Source: Victivallis vadensis (GTDB taxonomy: Bacteria > Verrucomicrobiota > Lentisphaeria > Victivallales > GWF2-50-93). From it: a stretch of 12,959 bases of DNA. The notes under the pieces are model-generated. The model was not told the origin of the DNA, made no database searches, and saw nothing but the letters and a program-made list of their open reading frames with translations. Below, one piece after another: positions 6,802 to 12,959 of the stretch. The position numbers and the translations under genes were made by a program. Every line of letters begins with the position of its first letter. Positions within the stretch are counted from its first letter, which is position 1. The stretch spans positions 1 to 12,959 of the forward strand of contig DYRX01000092.1 of the NCBI GenBank assembly GCA_020718525.1, read 5' to 3'.

Positions 6802-8183
6802 TTCGACTCCGACTGCGGTTCCGCCGCCAATTTATTGGGCAAATGCTGAGCCAATTCCCCTGCCCTATTTTTCAGACCAAATTCAGGTGAAATCTTTAGA
6901 AAAATCAAAGAAACAAAGCCTGGAATTGTGCAGAGGCAGACCCATACGAAGAACAATGGATATCCGATGGCGTCCTGAATTTTGCCGCTCAGCATTCCCG
7001 GGAGCATCATTCCAAGAGCCATAAATCCTGTCATGAGAGCATAATGCGCCGTCTTGTATTTGCTGTCCTCCGCAAAATATACCATGAACAGCATGTAGCC
7101 GGCAAATCCTATTCCGTATCCGAACTGCTCTATCGCTACAAATGCGTTCACAAGCAGGAAATTGTCGGGCTTGAAATAGGCGAGATAGACATAGAGAATG
7201 TCCGGGATATTGATAGCCAGAGCCATCGGCCAAATGCATTTTTTAAGACCGAATCTGCCGGCGATGATTCCCCCGACTATTCCACCAAAAGTGAGGGCGG
7301 CGACCCCGACTGTCCCGTAAACCAGCCCGATCTGGATTGTGCTGAGCCCGAGTCCGCCTTTGTCCACGCCATCCAGCAGAAAAGGCGATGCGATCTTCAC
7401 GAGCTGGGACTCGCCCAAACGGTATAGCAGGAGGAATGCGACTGCGGCAAGAATGCCGTTCTTTTTGAAGAATGTAGCGAAGACGTCGGCGAAGTCTGCA
7501 AAACGGTCCGCGCCCTGGCTTTTTTCGGCAGGAATGTCAGTGGCAGGCTTTGGAAGAACAAAAAAATGGTATATGGCAAAGACGACAAAAAGAATTGCCA
7601 GCGCGAAGAAGACAATCCCCCAGGAAAGGCGCGGATCTCTTTCAAAGCCCTCCATCTTTTCGAAATAGCCTGCAAGCATCACGAGGAGACCTTGCGCCGA
7701 AATGCTCGCCAGCCTGTAGAAAGTGCTCCTTATGCCAACAAAAAATGCCTGCTGGTGAGTGTCCAGGCCAAGAATATAAAATCCGTCAGCGGCGATGTCG
7801 TGTGTCGCAGAGTTGAACGCCATTAGCCATAGGAAGATCAAGGTCCACTTGAAAAAGGCTTCTCCAGGGATTGAAAGCGCAATCATGGCAAATGCCGCCC
7901 CCATGACAATCTGCGTGGCAAGAATCCAGAAGCGCCGGGTGCGGAATATGTCAACAAGCGGACTCCAGAGCGGCTTGACAACCCAGGGCAGATAGAGCCA
8001 GCTGGTGTAGAGGGCAATGTCGGTGTTCGAGATGCCAAGCTTCTTGTACATGATAACTGAGACAGACATCGCCACGATATATGGCAAGCCTTCGGCGTAG
8101 TAGAGCGAAGGGACCCAGAGCCAGGGAGAGGCATTTCGCCCGGCGTGATTTTTCTTCAGCTCATTGTTATCGTTTTCACTCAT
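6798..8183 (-). CDS. MFS permease of the AmpG-like (muropeptide) family
   Basis: This 461-residue polytopic membrane protein has about 12 hydrophobic segments, a length normal for major-facilitator carriers. Family marks include YAEGLP (29-34) in the first helix, KPLWSPLVD (70-78) in the loop after the second helix, and HDIAADGFYI (128-137) in helix 4. The last is the counterpart of the AmpG-type QDI..DAY motif. AmpG imports anhydro-muropeptides for cell-wall recycling, driven by the proton gradient. This branch is more like the generic PAT/AmpG carriers of Bacteroidota and PVC bacteria, so the substrate is uncertain and no symbol is assigned. The start ATG overlaps the nuclease stop by 4 nt (ATGA). 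The C-terminal tail after about residue 435 is polar and probably cytoplasmic. No beta-lactamase or amidase gene lies nearby to confirm a recycling role. Confidence 0.85.
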   Translation of the reverse strand: MSENDNNELKKNHAGRNASPWLWVPSLYYAEGLPYIVAMSVSVIMYKKLGISNTDIALYTSWLYLPWVVKPLWSPLVDIFRTRRFWILATQIVMGAAFAMIALSIPGEAFFKWTLIFLWLMAFNSATHDIAADGFYILGLDTHQQAFFVGIRSTFYRLASISAQGLLVMLAGYFEKMEGFERDPRLSWGIVFFALAILFVVFAIYHFFVLPKPATDIPAEKSQGADRFADFADVFATFFKKNGILAAVAFLLLYRLGESQLVKIASPFLLDGVDKGGLGLSTIQIGLVYGTVGVAALTFGGIVGGIIAGRFGLKKCIWPMALAINIPDILYVYLAYFKPDNFLLVNAFVAIEQFGYGIGFAGYMLFMVYFAEDSKYKTAHYALMTGFMALGMMLPGMLSGKIQDAIGYPLFFVWVCLCTIPGFVSLIFLKISPEFGLKNRAGELAQHLPNKLAAEPQSESK

Positions 8184-9154
8184 TGAAAGTCGAAAAGATC
8201 CGGGGTTTCATATTTCTCGCAAGTGACTTTGGCAGAGCCTTTTGCGAAATTCGCAGTTCCGTCTCTGCGCCTGACTATTTCCTTGAGAATGCTCTGCATC
8301 CCAAAATAATCCGCAATCTTCTCCAATTCCTCCCAGCATGGAGGTCTGCGTTCGAAGTGTGCGGCGGAAAGACGATCGGCTTCAGGCGCTTCCTCAAGAA
8401 GTGAGGTCAAAAGCAGATTTCTGCGTAGAATTTCCGCAGAAGAGGATATCTTTGCCCGAAGTTTCTCCGGCTCGATCTTATCCGGCTCTGAAAGCATCTC
8501 CTCGATGCCTGAAAATGATGAAAGAAGCTTGGAGGCTGTGACGGGTCCTACGCCGTCAACTCCGGGAATATTGTCGGAGCTGTCGCCTGTCAAAGAGAGG
8601 TAATCTGGAATCTTCTCCGGGGGAACTCCAAATTTTTTAATGACATCGTCCCTGCCCCAGCTTTCAAAGCCTCCTCCCTTGCGGTCGGGAACAAGCATGC
8701 GGACCTTCTCGTTGACGAGCTGTGCAAGATCCTTGTCGGAGCTGATTATGCGGAAATTCGAGTCCGGCCTGCTCTTGACCGCAAGCGCGATCAGATCGTC
8801 CGCCTCGCAGGACTCCTTTTCGACAATCGGCCAGCCGCTCGCCAGTATCCAGGCTCTGATCTGCGGCAACTGGAAGGCGAGCTCCTCGGGCATCGGCGGC
8901 CGGTTCGCCTTGTATTCCGGAAGTATGGCAATCCTCTTTGCCGACTTTCCACGATCAAATACAAAGGCGCCAGGACCGCCAGAGTTCCCCAGATCCGCAA
9001 TGGCAAACGTCAGCTTCGCAATAGCAAAGACTGCGTTGCTGGGTTCCCCCTTGGAATTTGTCAGCCCCCTGACAGCATAAAATCCGCGGTAGATTTGGGA
9101 ATATGCATCAATAAGAAAAAGCGGCGCACCTGATGAAAAAGATTTGATTTCCAT
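8180..9154 (-). CDS. Stand-alone DNA polymerase I-type 5'-3' exonuclease (flap nuclease)
   Basis: This 324-residue protein matches the N-terminal 5' nuclease domain of DNA polymerase I but ends without 3' exonuclease or polymerase domains. Visible active-site and binding features are D16 in LFLIDAY, the LTNSKGEP loop (31-38), D67 in FVFD, EYKANRP (80-86), E117/D119/D120 in CEADD, D140/D142 in SSDKD, and D191/D194 in the GDSSDNIPG helix-hairpin-helix region (190-198). All expected acidic metal ligands seem present, so the enzyme should be active in removing RNA primers and 5' flaps. The C-terminal 25 residues are unrelated to polymerase and end naturally at a TGA. No polymerase remnant follows; the AmpG-like permease starts at once. 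Stand-alone copies are known as ExoIX/YpcP-type proteins in other bacteria. The gene begins 95 nt after the coiled-coil gene. Confidence 0.88.
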   Translation of the reverse strand: MEIKSFSSGAPLFLIDAYSQIYRGFYAVRGLTNSKGEPSNAVFAIAKLTFAIADLGNSGGPGAFVFDRGKSAKRIAILPEYKANRPPMPEELAFQLPQIRAWILASGWPIVEKESCEADDLIALAVKSRPDSNFRIISSDKDLAQLVNEKVRMLVPDRKGGGFESWGRDDVIKKFGVPPEKIPDYLSLTGDSSDNIPGVDGVGPVTASKLLSSFSGIEEMLSEPDKIEPEKLRAKISSSAEILRRNLLLTSLLEEAPEADRLSAAHFERRPPCWEELEKIADYFGMQSILKEIVRRRDGTANFAKGSAKVTCEKYETPDLFDFQ

Positions 9155-9249
9155 GCTTGTCTTTCTGCCGTTTCCGAAGAATCCAGGAGAATTTTCTAGA
9201 CAGAAGAGCCACTCCCAATTGGCTCAGAAGAGCGGTCTGCTGTCCCGCG

Positions 9250-9519
9250 CTACGATTTCTCCGAACGGACGGCATCCTTTTGTTTTTCGCACTTCTCTTC
9301 GAGTTCGCGGATTTCGCACTGAATCTGACTGCGCAGTTTCGAGGAAGTCTCCGGATCTGACTGGGACTTCTTCATTTCATCTTCGAATCTGAGCTTTCTC
9401 TCTGCGATCTTCGCCCTGTAGATGGAATCAATCTCGGCAATTTTCTTCTTCTGCTCCTCGCTCAGGCTTCTGACGGGGCCCCCCATCCGCTCCATCGCGA
9501 GCTCAAATGCGCTTTTCAT
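9250..9519 (-). CDS. Small coiled-coil conserved hypothetical protein
   Basis: This 89-residue protein is predicted mostly helical. It opens SAFELAMERMGG, followed from about residue 19 to the end by a Lys/Glu-rich heptad-like stretch (EEQKKKIAEIDSIY and onward). It has no membrane helix or signal peptide. AGGAG lies 8 nt before the ATG at 9519, a strong ribosome site, and the ATG overlaps the NUDIX stop by 4 nt. I recall similar short proteins with the SAFELAMER opening in Verrucomicrobiota-Kiritimatiellota type genomes, always uncharacterised. Tight coupling to the NUDIX gene is the only functional hint; a structural or assembly role is possible but not supported. Confidence 0.72.
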   Translation of the reverse strand: MKSAFELAMERMGGPVRSLSEEQKKKIAEIDSIYRAKIAERKLRFEDEMKKSQSDPETSSKLRSQIQCEIRELEEKCEKQKDAVRSEKS

Positions 9520-10073
9520 GCGATATCTCCTCTGTCGTAAAGATAAAAAAAGTGTTCGAGCGCGTTCAGGACAAGAGAATGTCTGATCTCGCCTGTATGC
9601 ACCATTCCCCGCACCTTTTCAATGTCAAGCAGGATCGTTTCGATGTCTTCTCCATCTTCTAGCGCAGTTCCGGACGCCCGTCTGGCATTCGATGTGAAAA
9701 CGGTGTGGCAGAGATTGTTCTGGATGGCCGGATTCGGGTTTACAGATCTCATCAGGAATGGAGATTCGCCCGCAAATCCGGTCTCCTCAAGCAGTTCCCG
9801 CATTCCGGCGGCGACCGGACTTTCGTCTTCTGGATCTATGAGTCCGCCTGGAATCTCGTATTCGAAAGTCTTTGTCCCGTGCCTGTATTGGCGGATCATG
9901 ACGATTTCATGCGACGTTGTGAGCGCGACCGTGTTGACCCAGTCCGGAATATCGAAGACATAGAAGGAACCGGTTTTGCCGTTTCTCGGACAAACCGCCT
10001 TTTCGAGCTTGACCCTGAAGACGGGCGTATGAAGAAGCTCCGAGACTGAATTGATTTGCCAGGGGGAACTCAT
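9516..10073 (-). CDS. NUDIX hydrolase, ADP-ribose/ADP-sugar pyrophosphatase type
   Basis: This 185-residue cytoplasmic enzyme is predicted to split a nucleoside diphosphate linked to another group, with ADP-ribose the likeliest substrate class. The Nudix box spans about 76-100: GGLIDPEDE, then seven residues, then RELLEETGF, with catalytic E93, E96 and E97. The loop holds one residue more than the strict G-x5-E-x7-REUxEExGU pattern. The beta-strand motif IRQYRHGTKTFEYEIPGG before the box and VNPNPAIQNN (111-120) after it are typical of the ADP-ribose pyrophosphatase branch. The ATG at 10073 overlaps the DAHP synthase stop as ATGA, and the stop overlaps the coiled-coil gene the same way, so all three are probably translationally coupled. 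Its position after an aromatic-pathway enzyme looks like operon housekeeping rather than a shared pathway. Confidence 0.87.
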   Translation of the reverse strand: MSSPWQINSVSELLHTPVFRVKLEKAVCPRNGKTGSFYVFDIPDWVNTVALTTSHEIVMIRQYRHGTKTFEYEIPGGLIDPEDESPVAAGMRELLEETGFAGESPFLMRSVNPNPAIQNNLCHTVFTSNARRASGTALEDGEDIETILLDIEKVRGMVHTGEIRHSLVLNALEHFFYLYDRGDIA

Positions 10074-11098
10074 TTTGTCTCTGAAAGCTTCTTTTTCATA
10101 AGTTTTGCCAGCGGAACGATTTCCGACATGAAATCTGCGAATTTCGCAGAAGGGATCTGCTGTGCGGCGTCGCTTGCGGCGGAAACAGGATTCGGATGGC
10201 TCTCCACTATTATCGCGTCGGCTCCTGCCGCGACCGAAGCCATGGCAAGAGGAAGCACCAGATCAAGTTTTCCAGCCGCATGGCTTGGATCAACTGCGAC
10301 CGGAAGATGGGTCTCGCGCTTGGCGACAGCCACCGCGCCAAGATCCAAAGTGTTCCTTGTGGACGGCTCAAATGTCCTTATTCCGCGTTCGCAGAGAATG
10401 ACATCCCTGCATCCGTGGACAATCAGATATTCTGCGGCGGAGAGCCATTCCTCGACTGTTGTCGCCATCCCGCGCTTCAGAAGAACGGGTTTTCCGCATG
10501 ATGCCACAACTTCAAGCAGGTGATAGTTCTGGCAGTTTCTCGCGCCGATCTGAATACAGTCCGCCATTTTGGAAAGCTTTGCGGCGTGGCTGACACCGAG
10601 AAGCTCGGTCACGAATGGCATTGAAAATTCTGTCGAGACCTGCTTGAGTATCTCGAGGCCCTCTTCGCCAAGCCCCTGAAAATCGTAGGGAGACGTGCGG
10701 GGCTTGTATGCGCCGCCGCGCAGAACCTTCACGCCTGCCTTCTTCAAATCAGCCGCCGCAGTTCTCATCTGCTCGAGGCTTTCGACACAGCATGGACCGG
10801 CAATGACGGAGAAGTTTCCGCCGCCTATCTTTTCTCCGCCGATGGAGACAACTGTGTCTTCGGCGTGATATTCCCTGCTTGTAAGCTTGTAGCGCTTCTG
10901 CACAGGGATGACATTTTCGATGAAGGGGAACATCCTCAGTATGTCGAGGGACCGGTGCATCTGCTCGTCGCCGACCGCCGCGATGACGGTGTGTTCGACG
11001 CCTCTGATGATTCTCGGCTCGTAGCCAAGATCTGTGATGATCTTCGAAATCTCGAGCACCTTCTCTTCCGGCGAATTCGGCTTGAAAACTATGATCAT
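10070..11098 (-). CDS. aroF: 3-deoxy-7-phosphoheptulonate (DAHP) synthase, type Ibeta with N-terminal ferredoxin-like domain
   Basis: This 342-residue enzyme condenses phosphoenolpyruvate and erythrose 4-phosphate, the first step of the shikimate pathway. Residues 1-70 form the ferredoxin-like regulatory domain, which in Thermotoga-type enzymes binds Tyr or Phe for feedback inhibition. The barrel follows from about 85. GPCCVES (101-107) supplies metal ligand C103, next to a second Cys. LRGGAYKPRTSPYDF starts at 126, KRG at 208-210 binds phosphate, DPSHAAGK (270-277) supplies H273, and VESHPNP (298-304) supplies E299 with D310 after it. All catalytic residues of the Ibeta class are present; KDO8P synthase is excluded by the KPRTSPY motif. 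GGAG lies 8 nt before ATG 11098, and there is 240 nt of non-coding DNA upstream, so this is the likely first gene of the minus-strand operon. I found no convincing promoter or attenuator in that space. Confidence 0.93.
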   Translation of the reverse strand: MIIVFKPNSPEEKVLEISKIITDLGYEPRIIRGVEHTVIAAVGDEQMHRSLDILRMFPFIENVIPVQKRYKLTSREYHAEDTVVSIGGEKIGGGNFSVIAGPCCVESLEQMRTAAADLKKAGVKVLRGGAYKPRTSPYDFQGLGEEGLEILKQVSTEFSMPFVTELLGVSHAAKLSKMADCIQIGARNCQNYHLLEVVASCGKPVLLKRGMATTVEEWLSAAEYLIVHGCRDVILCERGIRTFEPSTRNTLDLGAVAVAKRETHLPVAVDPSHAAGKLDLVLPLAMASVAAGADAIIVESHPNPVSAASDAAQQIPSAKFADFMSEIVPLAKLMKKKLSETK

Positions 11099-11338
11099 TG
11101 ATGTCTCCGTAAATTTTTCGGCGTCCAGCAGGAGCGACAGCCCCGGGCGGAAATGCCGGCATTATTAGCAAAAACAAGACGCAAAACGCCTGCGCAACCA
11201 GCATAATTCGCAGGAGAAGGTGGAACCTATCATTTGAGCTCGAAAAATCAATCTGCAGAGCTTCCTGCTTCGAAAAATTTTATCAGGAACAATTGACACC
11301 CATGTCTTGAACGGACAGAAATTATAGAAATCGTCATT

Positions 11339-12847
11339 TCATTGGTTCTTTAGCGTTCTCCTTGTTTTTCTCCATAGTGTAGCCGGGCTGATTCCAAGCA
11401 ATTTTGCCGCCTTTGACTTGTTGCCGCCTGTTTTTTCCAGGATTATGCCTATGTGCCTCGCCTCGATCTCGGCCAGTTTTGCAAAGCTGTCCGGCTCTCC
11501 TCGAAAAAGATCTGTCTCCGGCTGGACAACGGCTTCTGGAAAATTTTCCGGCATAATAAGACCGTCGTTTGCAAATATTGACGCGCGCTCGATGGCGTTT
11601 TCCAGCTCCCTCACATTGCCGGGCCATTTGTATTGCAGAAGAAGGCGTGCGCAAGAGGCGTCCAGCCGGAGATTCCTAATCTTGTGCTTGCTCGCGCATT
11701 TCCGCACAAAATGTCTCGCCAGTTCGAGAATATCTTCAGGGCGCTCACGCAGAGGAGGGACTTCTATTTCGACCACCGCAAGGCGAAAATAGAGGTCCTC
11801 CCTGAATTTGCCTGCCGCAATTTCCTCCTTGAGATTCTTGTTCGTCGCGGCTATTATTCGTGCGGCGATTTTTCTCGGAGCATTTTCACCTAGTCTCAGA
11901 ATTTCCTTTTCCTGGAGCACTCTCAGAAGCTTCACCTGAAGAGCGGGGGAGATGTCGCCTATCTCGTCAAGAAAGACGCTTCCCGCTCCGGCCTCCTCCA
12001 GAAGCCCGCTTCTGTCTTTTGTCGCTCCCGTAAATGCTCCTGCCCTGTATCCAAAAAGCTCTCCTTCAAGAAGAGAGTCCGGCAGTGCGCCGCAGTTGAT
12101 GGGGAAAAATGGCTTTGCCGCACGTTCCGAGGCGGAATGGATGTATCTTGCTATCACCTCCTTGCCGGAGCCGCTCTCGCCGCTTATCAGGACTGTCGCA
12201 TCATATTTCGCGACCCTCGCCGCCAGTTCGGCCGTCTGCGCGAATGCCGGACTTCTTATCTCCACCATTGGGCTCGTTTGGAACGCAATTCCGGCATTGG
12301 CGACGAGCTTTTTCTGGTTCTGAAGCTCCCTGTTTTTTCTTTTCAGTTCTTCTGTGAGACGCAGGATTTTCCCGTGTATGTCGTCGCTCCTGAAAAATTT
12401 CATGAACGGCTTGAGCTTTTCGCCCCAGCTTGCGGCGTCTTTTCCTGTTGCATGGCAGATCCTGTCTCCTGCGCCAAGGCATTTGTCCTCGATGAAATAT
12501 ATCTTTTCGCCGAGAGCCCAGCTTGCGTATCCGCTCGAATAGCCGGAAATGATCCAGCACACGGGCTCATCCGAAGCGCCGAATGCGGCGGCATGCTCCT
12601 CCGCCTCGGCGGAATTATGTAGCGTCATGTCCAGTTCGTATTGCTTTTTCAATTCGTCGAACTTGACTATTTTAATGGCTGACACTGCGAGCCCCTGTAT
12701 CCTTTGCATCCGTGCAAGGGCTCTAATCAGCTCTCGCCCGTCCCTCCAGTCGAATATCCGGCGCATCGCCGCCGCGTCGGCTTCGCCCCAGAAATATCCA
12801 AACCTGGTGAGTATCATCCTGGCATGTTCAATGCCGATGATTTCCAC
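11339..12847 (-). CDS. Sigma-54-dependent activator, XylR_N/V4R-AAA-Fis HTH, with damaged 5' end
   Basis: This 502-residue reading frame starts at a GTG inside a XylR_N sensor domain (LTRFGYFWGEADA, 13-25). It continues through a V4R domain holding CLGAGDRIC (123-131), a coiled linker (about 158-183), the AAA+ ATPase and a C-terminal Fis-type helix-turn-helix (about 475-497). In the ATPase, GESGSGKE (223-230) is Walker A, GAFTGA (270-275) is the sigma-54 contact loop, VFLDE (291-295) is Walker B, and FREDLYFRL (348-356) is conserved. XylR relatives bind small hydrophobic molecules through XylR_N/V4R and then remodel sigma-54 polymerase. No in-frame ATG or TTG exists between the upstream stop and this GTG, although in-frame codons before it (LHDINAFAQFRKDL) fit the family perfectly. 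The missing start lies in another frame (see the entry at 12882-12956). It is either a frameshifted gene or an assembly error; AAGGA 4 nt before the GTG leaves some chance of a shortened product. Confidence 0.88.
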   Translation of the reverse strand: MEIIGIEHARMILTRFGYFWGEADAAAMRRIFDWRDGRELIRALARMQRIQGLAVSAIKIVKFDELKKQYELDMTLHNSAEAEEHAAAFGASDEPVCWIISGYSSGYASWALGEKIYFIEDKCLGAGDRICHATGKDAASWGEKLKPFMKFFRSDDIHGKILRLTEELKRKNRELQNQKKLVANAGIAFQTSPMVEIRSPAFAQTAELAARVAKYDATVLISGESGSGKEVIARYIHSASERAAKPFFPINCGALPDSLLEGELFGYRAGAFTGATKDRSGLLEEAGAGSVFLDEIGDISPALQVKLLRVLQEKEILRLGENAPRKIAARIIAATNKNLKEEIAAGKFREDLYFRLAVVEIEVPPLRERPEDILELARHFVRKCASKHKIRNLRLDASCARLLLQYKWPGNVRELENAIERASIFANDGLIMPENFPEAVVQPETDLFRGEPDSFAKLAEIEARHIGIILEKTGGNKSKAAKLLGISPATLWRKTRRTLKNQ

Positions 12848-12881
12848 GAGATCCTTGCGGAACTGCGCGAACGCATTGATG

Positions 12882-12956
12882 TCATGGAGAACAAGCCTCC
12901 GCCCCTGTCAACAGCTGCGTGATTTTTTCCAATTTCAGCGGTATAAAAGTTTCCAT
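12882..12956 (-). pseudogene. Out-of-frame 5' fragment of the sigma-54 activator gene
   Basis: From ATG 12956 the minus strand reads METFIPLKLEKITQLLTG and then runs out of phase to a TGA at 12882-12884. The start of this peptide looks like the extreme N-terminus of XylR_N-type activators. The next family-like segment, RRLVLHDINAF, is in the frame of the 502-residue ORF. The switch falls around 12896-12907, next to a run of four G (CCCC at 12902-12905 on the plus strand). Dropping one G joins the frames as LLTG-RRLVLHD. From memory of relatives, about ten residues also seem missing at the join, which would favour a real small deletion over a base-calling slip. The window ends 3 nt upstream of this ATG, so its ribosome site cannot be judged. 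Confidence 0.55.
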
Positions 12957-12959
12957 TTT

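Noticed and set aside
9206..9225. Inverted repeat GAGCCA/TGGCTC in the gap before the 5' nuclease gene
   Set aside because: A 6-bp stem with an 8-nt loop and no T-tract; insufficient for a terminator or operator call.
10749..11204. Minus-strand ORF beginning with a signal-peptide-like MLVAQAFCVLFLLIMP
   Set aside because: Nearly all of it overlaps aroF in another frame; after the hydrophobic start it becomes Arg/His-rich noise, typical of a shadow frame.
11241..11278. Direct repeat CGAAAAAT 30 bp apart upstream of aroF
   Set aside because: Only 8 bp, AT-rich, and without a symmetric partner; too weak to call an operator.
11293..11298. Perfect TTGACA on the plus strand as a -35 element
   Set aside because: No -10 occurs at 16-18 nt; the nearest TTATAG is 23 nt away, and no plus-strand gene follows.
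1..12959. CRISPR arrays, tRNA, rRNA, toxin-antitoxin or insertion sequence
   Set aside because: I saw no regular repeat-spacer pattern, cloverleaf, transposase or recombinase motifs in any frame long enough to support one.

Overview
The window looks like chromosomal DNA of a Gram-negative-type bacterium of intermediate base composition. Three things support this: a lipoprotein signal with an LPSC lipobox, a hybrid kinase with a large extracytoplasmic domain, and a sigma-54 activator. Several traits make me lean weakly to the PVC superphylum (Lentisphaerota, Kiritimatiellota or Verrucomicrobiota): a 24-residue LRR protein, a small coiled-coil protein of a type I associate with that group, an AmpG-like permease, and low-complexity TCGTAATCG/CGATAGCG intergenic repeats. 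There is no rRNA or marker gene to settle it, so the taxonomy is inference.

Left part, plus strand (1-4321). About 380 bases without a confident gene carry a small hairpin, two overlapping (mutually exclusive) inverted repeats, and a good extended -10 sigma-70-type promoter at 265-293. The promoter drives a two-gene unit: a ModA-like substrate-binding lipoprotein (383-1186) and, 12 nt later, a 1040-residue membrane hybrid histidine kinase (1199-4321). No ABC permease or ATPase genes are present, so the binding protein probably serves as the extracytoplasmic sensor subunit of the kinase. The kinase carries one dead and one intact receiver domain.

Middle (4322-4537). This convergent junction is filled by a GC hairpin and an imperfect palindrome built from TCGTAATCG/CGATAGCG units.

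Long minus-strand run (11098 down to 4538). In transcription order it encodes DAHP synthase with a regulatory ferredoxin-like domain, a NUDIX ADP-sugar hydrolase, an 89-residue coiled-coil protein, a stand-alone Pol I-type 5' nuclease, an AmpG-like MFS permease, a PHP-family phosphoesterase, a membrane-anchored LRR protein and a Cys-rich protein. Junctions are mostly 4-8 nt overlaps (ATGA type), with two gaps of 73 and 95 nt. It reads as one or two operons of mixed housekeeping and uncharacterised genes. The best unexplored unit is the PHP, LRR and Cys-rich trio at its distal end.

Right end, minus strand (12956-11339). This is a XylR_N/V4R-type sigma-54-dependent activator. Its 5' end is broken: the first ~18 codons are in another frame, so the apparent GTG start lies inside the sensor domain. 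It is either a disrupted gene or a sequence error. I saw no CRISPR, tRNA, rRNA or complete insertion sequence.
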